DNA from: Sphingobacteriia bacterium RIFOXYC2_FULL_35_18 | GTDB lineage: Bacteria > Bacteroidota > Bacteroidia > Chitinophagales > Chitinophagaceae | Assembly (NCBI GenBank): GCA_001829005.1 | Contig: MIAG01000001.1 | Location: 652,092 to 709,006 of the forward strand | Reading direction: 5' to 3' | DNA length: 56,915 nt | Shown here: positions 17,809 to 25,231 of the stretch, in pieces | Layout: each line of letters begins with the position of its first letter | Numbering within the stretch: position 1 is the first letter of the stretch | Translations under genes and position numbers: made by a program | Notes under the pieces: generated by a model | Seen by the model: the letters and a program-made list of their open reading frames with translations, nothing else | Told to the model about the DNA's origin: nothing | Database searches by the model: none

Positions 17809-18393
17809 TTATTTTTTGGTAGTTACAAGAGTCATAGGTAATTCTGCACGCTGGTTGTCCCAAAGCATGACTAAATTGGCTTTTCCGCCATTCTCATTAA
17901 AGTAGATGGTAAAGGTTTCTACAATTTCATCAGTTGTTTCGGGTTTAACATCGGCCCTAACCACATCTTTTCTAGTATCATAAGTAAAACTTCCCCAACA
18001 AAAATTGTCTTTGCTTACAATTATGGTCCATCTGTTTTCTGATGGAACACAAAATAAAGTATACCTCCCTTTTGGGATTATTTTGTTGGCAATTTTAACT
18101 GGGCTAAAAATTTCTAATTCAGTGGCTTCATTAGCACCCAAACGCCATAGTTCGTTGTACTTTATAATCCCCCCAAAAATAGTTCTACCGTTTTTAACTG
18201 GCCTTCCATAAATTATGCGGGCTATTGGTTGATCCTTGGCTTTGCCACTCATTTTTAATAGGGGGTAGTTATCTGGCCAATAACTCATATCCATGGGTGA
18301 TTTGTCTAATTCAGTTGGCTTTTGTTGACCAACAGCAATCAGGCTGATGCAAGCAAATGCTAAAAAAAATCCGATTTTTTTCATTTGAATCAT
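17809..18393 (-). CDS. exported DUF2911 protein
   Basis: The 194-aa protein has a signal peptide ending near SLIAVGQQ and the DUF2911 pattern: YPLLKMSGKAKDQPIARIIYGRPVKNGRTIFGG, WRLGANEATELEIF and PKGRYTLFCVP, then a long beta-rich C-terminal half. The family is common in Bacteroidota and has no known function. Two starts are possible, the ATG at 18393 and the one at 18384 (MKKIGFF); the second gives a more standard signal peptide. It is 18 bases from acpH and six from the PLP enzyme gene. Confidence 0.88.
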   Translation of the reverse strand: MIQMKKIGFFLAFACISLIAVGQQKPTELDKSPMDMSYWPDNYPLLKMSGKAKDQPIARIIYGRPVKNGRTIFGGIIKYNELWRLGANEATELEIFSPVKIANKIIPKGRYTLFCVPSENRWTIIVSKDNFCWGSFTYDTRKDVVRADVKPETTDEIVETFTIYFNENGGKANLVMLWDNQRAELPMTLVTTKK

Positions 18394-18411
18394 TTTTACA
18401 AATATACCTAG

Positions 18412-19005
18412 CTATTGTTCTACCAATTGTTGAAATTGACCAGTGGCAAATATTTTAACATCCGGTATAAAATCGGCGGATAACTGACGTATCTGCGTAT
18501 AGTTGGCTAAAAATAGGTCAAAAGCTTGTTCTGCATTAGTTAAATAAGCAGCTCTTCTTTGTAATCCTTTAAAACTGTTTTCCATTCCCCAATCAAATCG
18601 GTAATTATACAACCAGTTTTGTTCTTGCATATAAGGGAATACCCTTGCAAAGTATGGAGGAAACCATTCTTGCTGCGTGCCAAGTTGGGTATAAGTGGTT
18701 TCGGTAAAATGCATCCACTCATCTGCCGTTTTCTCATTGGGGTCTAATGCTAAGAAATGATCATAAACTATATCTGCAAAAGCGCCAGCATAAAGCCTAA
18801 CCAAGGGAGAAAAAATTTGCTTGATGGCTTTTGTGGTGGCATGGTCATCGGTAAACTGATCAATTGCCCTATGCAGCTTTATTCCTTTTTGAATGGCAAT
18901 TGGATAGTCAAATTGTTTTTTACCCTTCACATAATCACTGATCATGTTCCCAGTTAAAATGGCTGGGTCTCCAAAAGAAAAATATGCATGTGCTAGATAA
19001 TTCAT
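18412..19005 (-). CDS. acpH: acyl carrier protein phosphodiesterase
   Basis: AcpH removes the 4'-phosphopantetheine group from holo-ACP. The 197-aa protein begins MNYLAHAYFSFGDPAILTGNMI and continues with SDYVKGKKQFDYP and GIKLHRAIDQFTDDH, the His/Asp-rich helical HD-like core, then GAFADIVYDHFLALD. These match the DUF479/AcpH family, and the length (193 aa in E. coli) fits. It is separated from the alpha/beta hydrolase gene upstream by two bases and from DUF2911 downstream by 18. Confidence 0.9.
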   Translation of the reverse strand: MNYLAHAYFSFGDPAILTGNMISDYVKGKKQFDYPIAIQKGIKLHRAIDQFTDDHATTKAIKQIFSPLVRLYAGAFADIVYDHFLALDPNEKTADEWMHFTETTYTQLGTQQEWFPPYFARVFPYMQEQNWLYNYRFDWGMENSFKGLQRRAAYLTNAEQAFDLFLANYTQIRQLSADFIPDVKIFATGQFQQLVEQ

Positions 19006-19007
19006 GA

Positions 19008-20444
19008 CTATTGATTTGTTTTATTTATCCAGTCACTTATAATTTGTAGTGCTATTGGGGAGAAGCTTTCCTCAATTGTTCCATAGGATTGTTCAGGGCT
19101 AGTGCATGTTTGAAATAAATGGTTAAGGGAAGGAAATATTTTTACTTCAAATTTTTTATTCTTTGCTTTCTTCAGGGCTTGTTCAATGCCGTTGATATTT
19201 TCTACTGCTTTTACTTGTATATCTGAAGCACCGTTTAAAGCCAGTACAGGTATTTTTAGTTTGGATAAATTTTCAGCGGGATCATAGTTCATAAAAAATT
19301 GCAACCAAGCCAACGCAGGTTTGAATTGATTCACTAAACCTAAGTATGGTTCAATTCCTTTGGCAGTAAGTAGTTTGGACTCGTTTACAGCGGAATTAGC
19401 TTGCTTCCAATTAGCATACGATTTTTTCATGTTGGCTTTAATAGTATCCGCCTCCGTACTGAATCTAAAATGACTGTTCATTTCATTTACTAAAGAAGCT
19501 GCAATGGAATAGTCGGTTGTAGACAAATTGGGTTGAATAAAATTTCTGCGCATTTGGTCATTCCAAATTTTATAACCAGGAACACCAGGTCCAGCTAATA
19601 ATACCATAAAAGTTACTTGCCTGTTTTTAACTGCAACCATTGGTGCAATTGCTCCACCTTCGCTATGTCCAATCAATCCAATTTTTTTGGGATTGACTTC
19701 TGTTCTGGTTAATAAATATTGAATGGCTGTTTCTACATCTTTCGCAAAATCTTTACTGGTGAGCAATTGTGGATTAGGACCTAAACTGGTGGTACCTGCC
19801 CCTCTATCGTCTACTCTTAATACGCCAATTCCAGCTTTCGTTAAATGATCGGCCAATACCCAATATATTTTGTGATCAAACATAGTTCCATCTCGATCTT
19901 GTGCGCCACTTCCTGAAATCAATACTACAGTTGGAAAGTCTTTTTTATTTTTTGGCAAGGTTAGCGTTGCACCAAATTGAACGGTTTGAGCTGCATTGGT
20001 AAATTTGATTTCATCACTTGTATATTCAAATGGTGCTTTGGGTGTTTGCGGTCTTACAATTGGTTTTGGTGTAGGTGCTTTATTAGACTCATTCGTTCTT
20101 GTTAAAACAAGTGAGGTATTAAAGTTGCCTTGTTGAAATACACCATCTATTTGATTGGCTCCATTCCATTTTCCTTTATAACTCCCGTTGATTGAAGGAA
20201 TAGCAATAATAATGCTATCATTCTTTAATTGTGTTGTTCCTGTTTTAATACCAAATGCATTTTGAGCAGGGCTATCAAAATTGGTTTCTATTTGGTTATT
20301 CACTTCTTTAATATGAAATACCAAGGGCAATTGATTTCCACCTGCATCAATATTTCCTTTCCATGAACCAATTATAGTTTGTGCGTTACCCGTATAACAA
20401 GACATGATAAGTATTACTAGGCCGATTATATTTTTGAATTTCAT
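19008..20444 (-). CDS. exported alpha/beta hydrolase
   Basis: After a signal peptide (1-22) comes a beta-rich N-terminal domain (about 23-117; IIGSWKGNIDAGG, VFHIKEVNNQIE) seen in many Bacteroidota esterases. A Pro-rich linker (122-138) leads to an alpha/beta hydrolase domain (about 150-475). The oxyanion motif is ISGSGAQDRDG, the nucleophile is Ser261 in GLIGHSEGG, and later acid and His residues are visible (NGASDIQ, PSLNHLF). Substrate unknown; esterase or acyl hydrolase. It follows the SdpI-like gene at two bases, which hints at shared control by the SdpR-like repressor. Confidence 0.88.
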   Translation of the reverse strand: MKFKNIIGLVILIMSCYTGNAQTIIGSWKGNIDAGGNQLPLVFHIKEVNNQIETNFDSPAQNAFGIKTGTTQLKNDSIIIAIPSINGSYKGKWNGANQIDGVFQQGNFNTSLVLTRTNESNKAPTPKPIVRPQTPKAPFEYTSDEIKFTNAAQTVQFGATLTLPKNKKDFPTVVLISGSGAQDRDGTMFDHKIYWVLADHLTKAGIGVLRVDDRGAGTTSLGPNPQLLTSKDFAKDVETAIQYLLTRTEVNPKKIGLIGHSEGGAIAPMVAVKNRQVTFMVLLAGPGVPGYKIWNDQMRRNFIQPNLSTTDYSIAASLVNEMNSHFRFSTEADTIKANMKKSYANWKQANSAVNESKLLTAKGIEPYLGLVNQFKPALAWLQFFMNYDPAENLSKLKIPVLALNGASDIQVKAVENINGIEQALKKAKNKKFEVKIFPSLNHLFQTCTSPEQSYGTIEESFSPIALQIISDWINKTNQ

Positions 20445-20446
20445 GT

Positions 20447-21103
20447 TTATGCTTTTGATTTTTTAAATAAGCGGTACGAATAAAGTATGGGATATACAAT
20501 CATCACCAATAGAACAATCATGGAGAAAATAAAACCTGCTGCAAAAGGCATAAATGGCGAACAAACGGCAATTACTATGCCTCCAATCATCCATAGTTTG
20601 CTGCTAATTTGGTGTGTTTTTCGCCAATTTTCTGGGTCTTCTAAAGTCCATGATAAACGCAAGCCTATAAAATAATTCGGTTTAATACTGTGCATGAAAT
20701 TTCCTAGTCCAGCAAAAAGTAGTCCAATCAACGGCATTAAAAATTGATTTGATTTCATAGAGCCCGTTGTAGCCGATTGAATAATGACCAACAATATTGC
20801 ACTTAAAAAAACAATAATCAGGAATGCAATCTTTTGTAGTAATTCGGGTGATTGACTTGTTTTTTTGGGATCTATTTTGTTGGCATTTTTCACTATCAAA
20901 TAGGTAAAAATAGACACGAACGACATAAAAATAGATACAACTATGAGGGTAGACTTTTCACCAGTTTTGTCTGCTTCACCCTTGTAATTAAAATGGGTGG
21001 GTATAATAGTTGGTAATGATTCATAAATACTACCTAAGTAGGTAAATGGTAGCCCAATAAAAAAAGCAACCACCAAAATTTCTTTTAAAGAAGTTGATTT
21101 CAT
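20447..21103 (-). CDS. SdpI-like membrane immunity/receptor protein (DUF1648 + SdpI)
   Basis: This 218-aa protein has six predicted membrane segments. The N-terminal DUF1648 part shows IIPTHFNYKGEADKTGEKS (about 33-51), and the SdpI part contains GLGNFMHSIKPNYFIGLRLSWTLEDPENWRKTH. In Bacillus subtilis, SdpI protects against the toxin SdpC and also sequesters the repressor SdpR in the membrane. Here it lies four bases after an ArsR/SdpR-like gene, as in sdpRI. No SdpC-like gene was seen in this window. The role as immunity protein is inferred from the family. Confidence 0.85.
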   Translation of the reverse strand: MKSTSLKEILVVAFFIGLPFTYLGSIYESLPTIIPTHFNYKGEADKTGEKSTLIVVSIFMSFVSIFTYLIVKNANKIDPKKTSQSPELLQKIAFLIIVFLSAILLVIIQSATTGSMKSNQFLMPLIGLLFAGLGNFMHSIKPNYFIGLRLSWTLEDPENWRKTHQISSKLWMIGGIVIAVCSPFMPFAAGFIFSMIVLLVMIVYPILYSYRLFKKSKA

Positions 21104-21107
21104 ACTC

Positions 21108-21368
21108 TTATTTTTTAGATTTAAACTGCATCATCCACTTGAGCATTTCATCCATTACTGTGGTATTTATTGAATAATGAATAAATTGACCTTCTTTATT
21201 CGCAACCACTAAACCTGCTTGTTTTAATAAGTCTAAATGATGAGATATACTAGGTTTAGATATATTGAATTGCTCTGCAATTTCACCTGCAGACATATCG
21301 CTTTTTTTTAATAGCTCGAGAATCCCTCTTCTAGTTTCATCATTTAAGGCTTTAAAAAGAATATTCAC
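21108..21368 (-). CDS. ArsR/SdpR family autorepressor
   Basis: The winged-helix protein has 86 aa from the GTG at 21368. NILFKALNDETRRGILELL is the N-terminal helix, SAGEIAEQFNISKPSISHHL the recognition helix-turn-helix, and GQFIHYSINTTVMDEMLKW the wing and last helix. No metal-binding cysteines are present, and the sequence agrees with the SdpR subgroup. An upstream in-frame ATG at 21428 would add 20 residues but would place the start upstream of the operator palindrome at 21379-21400, so the GTG is preferred. It heads the sdpI-containing run. Confidence 0.88.
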   Translation of the reverse strand: MNILFKALNDETRRGILELLKKSDMSAGEIAEQFNISKPSISHHLDLLKQAGLVVANKEGQFIHYSINTTVMDEMLKWMMQFKSKK

Positions 21369-21378
21369 GACTTTTAGA

Positions 21379-21400
21379 TATTTAGACAAATGTCTAAATA
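21379..21400. promoter_or_regulatory. palindromic operator upstream of the sdpR-like gene
   Basis: A perfect inverted repeat has 10-base arms TATTTAGACA and TGTCTAAATA around AA. It ends 10 bases upstream of the GTG start of the ArsR/SdpR gene. Its size and position fit a dimeric winged-helix autorepressor site. Binding is inferred, not shown. Confidence 0.8.
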
Positions 21401-21491
21401 ATAATTCATTAAACCAAATATATGCCAACCTTAGAATAAAGGCAGACTTATCTCAGTTGGAAGTAGCACAGGCCTAATCAAATTTGAATTG

Positions 21492-22247
21492 CTAGAGCTG
21501 GTTCATCTTGCTGAAATCTGCTTCTTTTGATAAGTCATTTACCAGTTTAATTAATCGTTCAACCAGTGCAGGCCCACACCATCTCCTGGTATAGCTGGGT
21601 AATCCAAATGGCTCAATAGGTGTGAATTCCCAAGGATGAAAATAAAGACAGAGATAACCGTCTTTCGCCAAAGTTTGTTTGCACAATTGCAAGTACAAGC
21701 TATAAGGCATATTCTTGAAACTTAACCAAAAAAGAGGAACCCTAATGCCAGGGCTAACAGAAGCGGGTATTCTTTTGATACCACTTTCAGTGTAAACAGT
21801 TCTTGGCAAATGAAAATTATTGTATCGGCCAGGCAACCAAGTAGGATTGATAGAAGAGTCGTATGCATACCCAGCTGCTTTAACATCTTCCATTAATACA
21901 GGGCGCATTCTGGGCATTCTTAATCCTGTGACTTTCTGTTCTGTAATTTCTTCTAATCGCAACCTAGCGTTTAATAAATCTTCTGTTGCATAAGCAGTAT
22001 GATAATATGTATGCGAAGCTATTTCATGTGTTGTTGATAATGCCTTTATTTCATTGGGAAAATGATTGGCAAAATTGGCGGTGGTAAATAAAGTGCTTTT
22101 TGCTAAATCTAAAATGGGTTGAATGGCATCGAGTCCTAGTTTCCCAATTCGCATTTGTTCCTCAACTGGTATATCAAATTGATATTCCAAGGGCATATCA
22201 AACTCTTCTACATCAAAACTCAATAATACCTGCCTATTCATTTTCAC
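21492..22247 (-). CDS. polysaccharide deacetylase family protein (NodB-like)
   Basis: The 251-aa cytosolic protein carries the NodB-type motifs: SFDVEEFD (about 10-17), HEIASHTYYH (metal histidines), LRMPRMRPV with the catalytic-arginine region, and YFHPWEF near residue 205, typical of the PuuE/DUF3473 subgroup. It lacks a signal peptide, so it would act on a cytosolic or membrane-facing substrate such as a lipid-linked sugar. The GTG at 22247 overlaps the GT2 stop (GTGA); an ATG lies two codons later at 22241. It is last in a four-gene coupled cassette. Confidence 0.88.
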   Translation of the reverse strand: MKMNRQVLLSFDVEEFDMPLEYQFDIPVEEQMRIGKLGLDAIQPILDLAKSTLFTTANFANHFPNEIKALSTTHEIASHTYYHTAYATEDLLNARLRLEEITEQKVTGLRMPRMRPVLMEDVKAAGYAYDSSINPTWLPGRYNNFHLPRTVYTESGIKRIPASVSPGIRVPLFWLSFKNMPYSLYLQLCKQTLAKDGYLCLYFHPWEFTPIEPFGLPSYTRRWCGPALVERLIKLVNDLSKEADFSKMNQL

Positions 22248-23167
22248 AAATTCGTTTCTTTAACCAAATAATGTGGCCTACTCTTACTTTGCATAAATAG
22301 CTTGCCCAAATAAAGTCCAATGATTCCTAAAATCATCAGCTGTAATCCCCCAAAAAATGCTATAGCAGCAACAATAGATGCCCAGCCCGAAACGGTATGG
22401 CCTTGGTAAAAACTATAAATGATATATGGAATATACAAAACAGATAAAAAAGCAAAACTAAATCCAAGATAAGCCGCCATGTACAAGGGTTTAGTGCTAA
22501 AAGAAGTAATTCCTTGTAAAGCAAATCGCACCATTTTTTTGATGGTGTATTTAGACTCGCCCGACAATCTTGCTGCTGGGTAATAAGCTACTCCTGATTG
22601 ACTAAAGCCCATCCATTTAACCAACCCTCTTATAAACAAATCATGTTCTCTAATTTGTTTAAAAGCTTCCACTACTTTGCGATCCATTAACCTAAAGTCT
22701 GCTGTTCCTTGCTCTAATTCTATATCAGACATATTATTGATGATATCGTAAAATATAGCAGAAGTTTTTCTTTTTAGTAAAGACAAATCAGTCTGTTCTT
22801 TTCGAATGGTGTAAACGATATCTGTTCCTTCTTCCCACTTTTGTATTAGTACTGGAATTAAATCTGGGGGATGCTGTAAGTCTGCATCCATCATTATCAC
22901 ACAATCTCCATCTGCAAAATCTAAACCTGCTTTCAAGGCATTTTGATGACCAAAATTTCTAGAAAGACTAATAAAATGAATATGATTATTTACGGCGGCT
23001 TCTGCTTTTAAAACGGGTAAAGTTTGATCGGTACTTCCATCATCCACAAATAAAATGCGATAATCGTATGCTAATGGCGCCATGATATTTTTAATGGCAC
23101 TAGCTATCACGAGTACATTTGATTGCTCATTACATGCAGGTATTACAAATACAACCATCTTGCTCAT
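22244..23167 (-). CDS. DPM1-like GT2 glycosyltransferase with two C-terminal membrane helices
   Basis: Residues 1-220 form a GT-A domain: FVIPACNEQSNV, FVDDGSTDQT and MMDADLQHPPDL (DxD), then the acceptor motif QGTADFRLMDRKVV. Two membrane helices follow (about 235-260 and 270-295). This is the architecture of GtrB/ArnC-type enzymes that load a sugar on polyprenyl phosphate. The gene overlaps both neighbours by four bases (ATGA and GTGA). The sugar is unknown. ArnC-like or GtrB-like is the better call than DPM1. Confidence 0.92.
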   Translation of the reverse strand: MSKMVVFVIPACNEQSNVLVIASAIKNIMAPLAYDYRILFVDDGSTDQTLPVLKAEAAVNNHIHFISLSRNFGHQNALKAGLDFADGDCVIMMDADLQHPPDLIPVLIQKWEEGTDIVYTIRKEQTDLSLLKRKTSAIFYDIINNMSDIELEQGTADFRLMDRKVVEAFKQIREHDLFIRGLVKWMGFSQSGVAYYPAARLSGESKYTIKKMVRFALQGITSFSTKPLYMAAYLGFSFAFLSVLYIPYIIYSFYQGHTVSGWASIVAAIAFFGGLQLMILGIIGLYLGKLFMQSKSRPHYLVKETNL

Positions 23168-24369
23168 TTTGCAGGTATTTTAGGCAGATGAATTTTCCAG
23201 CAACTGATAATTAACCAGCACCAGATGATGAAACAAGGTAAAGCTTTCAAAGAATAAGCAAGAATAAAATTGATTCTAATATAGGGTGGTATTAAGTCGG
23301 TTGGTGATAATATTGTCATCAAAAATAATAGCCAAAGTGTTGCTTTAGTTTTAGTTGTAAAAGGTTGTTGCTGGGAAATAAACCAAAGTGCTGCCCCTGT
23401 TACTGCAATCACAAATGTTGGACTCTCTGCAGCTGAGCTAAAAATCACTACAGATATTAACACTAAGGCTAAATAGTTTAATTTAAAATCTGGATGGTCT
23501 TGATTTTGTCTTTTTAATAAAGGAATACCGAATAATATTCCTGCAACCGCAATAATTGGAAAGTCAATTGGACCATAGTATTTAAATATTCTGCGAATCA
23601 TTCCTGGAACAGATATATCCTGCATACCTGCTGTTCTTGAATTATCAATATTCTGCTGATTTCTTCTAATGATTTGGTAATACCAATCTTCATAACTCTG
23701 TACAATATAATCATAGCTAGAATAAAGAATGGGTGCTGCAACTATAATCGTTAACCAAACCAATAAGGAAAGGATAAATTGGATTTTATTTTTTGAAAAG
23801 AAGAAAAAAGCCAATCCAGCAATACCATACAGTTTTGTTAATATTCCCAGTGCTATAAATAAAGTTGCTATCCAATCTTTACCTCTTAATGTGAAAACGA
23901 ATGTGAAAATGAAAAATGCTGTAAACATTGGATTGAACTGAACACTGTGTATTGAAGTCATCATTTCAATCAAAACAATCCAGTATAAAATAATTTTTTG
24001 TTTTTCTTCTACTGGCAGCATTTTTAAAGCAATGAATAATGCCGCTGCATTTGCCATAGCCCATAAAAAACATCCTATATAGGTTGGGAGTAAAGCAAAA
24101 GGGGCAATCACCAAAGAAAAAGCTGGCCCGTAGTTATTAAAAGAAACATATTCATCTGGGTAGTAACTAAATAAATATTTTTCTTGTACTACATGTTTAA
24201 AAACACCTTCGAATATCAAATAATTATCAATACCTGTAAGGCCTCTGCTCATTTCGGCAATAACTGCAAAAGCGGCTAGTAAAAACCAAATACAATAGAT
24301 TAGGTAAACCGATCCAAATTTGGCTGTTTCCCATTTATGAAAAATGATTTTTTCCAATTTTGAACTCAT
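23164..24369 (-). CDS. GT87-type (DUF2029) membrane glycosyltransferase
   Basis: This 401-aa protein has about ten membrane segments. The pattern matches the DUF2029/GT87 family of GT-C glycosyltransferases, including a first luminal loop with acidic residues (about 30-60, MSRGLTGIDNYLIFEG), FNNYGPAFSLVIAPFALLPT and LGILTKLYGIAGLAF. These enzymes take a polyprenyl-phosphate sugar and transfer it on the periplasmic side. It overlaps the methyltransferase gene upstream and the GT2 gene downstream by four bases each. The acceptor is unknown. Confidence 0.85.
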   Translation of the reverse strand: MSSKLEKIIFHKWETAKFGSVYLIYCIWFLLAAFAVIAEMSRGLTGIDNYLIFEGVFKHVVQEKYLFSYYPDEYVSFNNYGPAFSLVIAPFALLPTYIGCFLWAMANAAALFIALKMLPVEEKQKIILYWIVLIEMMTSIHSVQFNPMFTAFFIFTFVFTLRGKDWIATLFIALGILTKLYGIAGLAFFFFSKNKIQFILSLLVWLTIIVAAPILYSSYDYIVQSYEDWYYQIIRRNQQNIDNSRTAGMQDISVPGMIRRIFKYYGPIDFPIIAVAGILFGIPLLKRQNQDHPDFKLNYLALVLISVVIFSSAAESPTFVIAVTGAALWFISQQQPFTTKTKATLWLLFLMTILSPTDLIPPYIRINFILAYSLKALPCFIIWCWLIISCWKIHLPKIPAK

Positions 24370-25130
24370 TCACTTTCTTTTTTAAAAAATACCATAATGG
24401 AAACACCTGCAGGAAAACGAATTCCCCATTTTAATAAATAATAATCGAAGGAGAAAATTCCTGCTAACAAGTTATTAAAAAATCCTTCTGTACCAAATAT
24501 GGCATGATCAGATTCAATGGTTTCTTTTTTAGGTCCCTTTAATTTATTCAATCCAGTTGCTAGTAATCGAAATGCAGCTATCGGTATAAAAAGGAAAGAA
24601 TTGAAGTAAGTATGATATACAATTTTACCGTTATGTTTTTTTAATAATCCCAATAAATCGCTTCTAGTATACCTTCTAAAATGTTGGTTAATGACATCAT
24701 GCTCTCCCCATAAAAAAGCATAGGCAGGAACAGTTATAGCAATATGTCCTCCTGGTTTGCAAACACGCATCATTTCTTCAACCGCTTTAGCGTCGTCTTC
24801 TACATGTTCAATTACATCAAAAGCGCAAACCAAATCATAAGTATTATTGGCAAATGGCAATTCGGTAATAGATCCCTGAATAAGGGGGGTGCTTAAAAAT
24901 GTTTGGGTATACTCGCAACATTCTTGGTCATACTCTACCGACATCACTTCCCCAAACTCGGTTAACATATCCGATGTGGTTCCAGTGGCAGCACCAATAT
25001 TTAAAGACTGAATTCCTTTTGGGTTGTTTAATATATGGTGGATTCGATCCCTCAAAATCTTTCTTCTAACAGTAAACCACCAGTTTACCCTTTCTAAATG
25101 ATAATATTCTTTAAAGTATTGTTGGTCCAT
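24366..25130 (-). CDS. class I SAM-dependent methyltransferase
   Basis: The 254-aa protein has the SAM-binding set: LNIGAATGTTSDML (motif I, about 43-56), SVEYDQECC (acidic loop), LVCAFDVIEHVEDD (motif IV) and KPGGHIAITVPAYAFLWGEHD. The N-terminal WWFTVRRKILRDRI is common in sugar/lipid-associated methyltransferases found beside GT2 genes. The C-terminal third holds hydrophobic patches. It leads a four-gene cassette (GT87, GT2, deacetylase) with ATGA overlaps and diverges from the deoxyhypusine-synthase-like gene. Confidence 0.9.
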   Translation of the reverse strand: MDQQYFKEYYHLERVNWWFTVRRKILRDRIHHILNNPKGIQSLNIGAATGTTSDMLTEFGEVMSVEYDQECCEYTQTFLSTPLIQGSITELPFANNTYDLVCAFDVIEHVEDDAKAVEEMMRVCKPGGHIAITVPAYAFLWGEHDVINQHFRRYTRSDLLGLLKKHNGKIVYHTYFNSFLFIPIAAFRLLATGLNKLKGPKKETIESDHAIFGTEGFFNNLLAGIFSFDYYLLKWGIRFPAGVSIMVFFKKESE

Positions 25131-25203
25131 ATATTTTTTGGGGGGACTTGCAAGTAACGAAAATTCTATTACAATTTAAGAGAGGCATACCAGCTAAAAA
25201 ATT

Positions 25204-25211
25204 TACTTTTG
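25204..25211 (+). promoter_or_regulatory. candidate -7 promoter element for the deoxyhypusine synthase-like gene
   Basis: TACTTTTG matches TAnnTTTG exactly and lies 20 bases upstream of the ATG at 25232. It falls inside a 28-codon in-frame extension that begins with TTG at 25148, so that extension is unlikely to be translated. Confidence 0.5.
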
Positions 25212-25231
25212 CCCCTCTAAATTTTATTAAT

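Noticed and set aside
21369..21428. ATG-started 20-residue extension of the SdpR-like repressor
   Set aside because: It runs across the palindrome at 21379-21400, and the SdpR family starts at the NILFKALNDETRR helix, which follows the GTG at 21368.
25148..25231. TTG-started extension of the deoxyhypusine synthase-like protein
   Set aside because: The first 28 codons contain a TAnnTTTG promoter element and no family sequence; the ATG at 25232 fits the family start.
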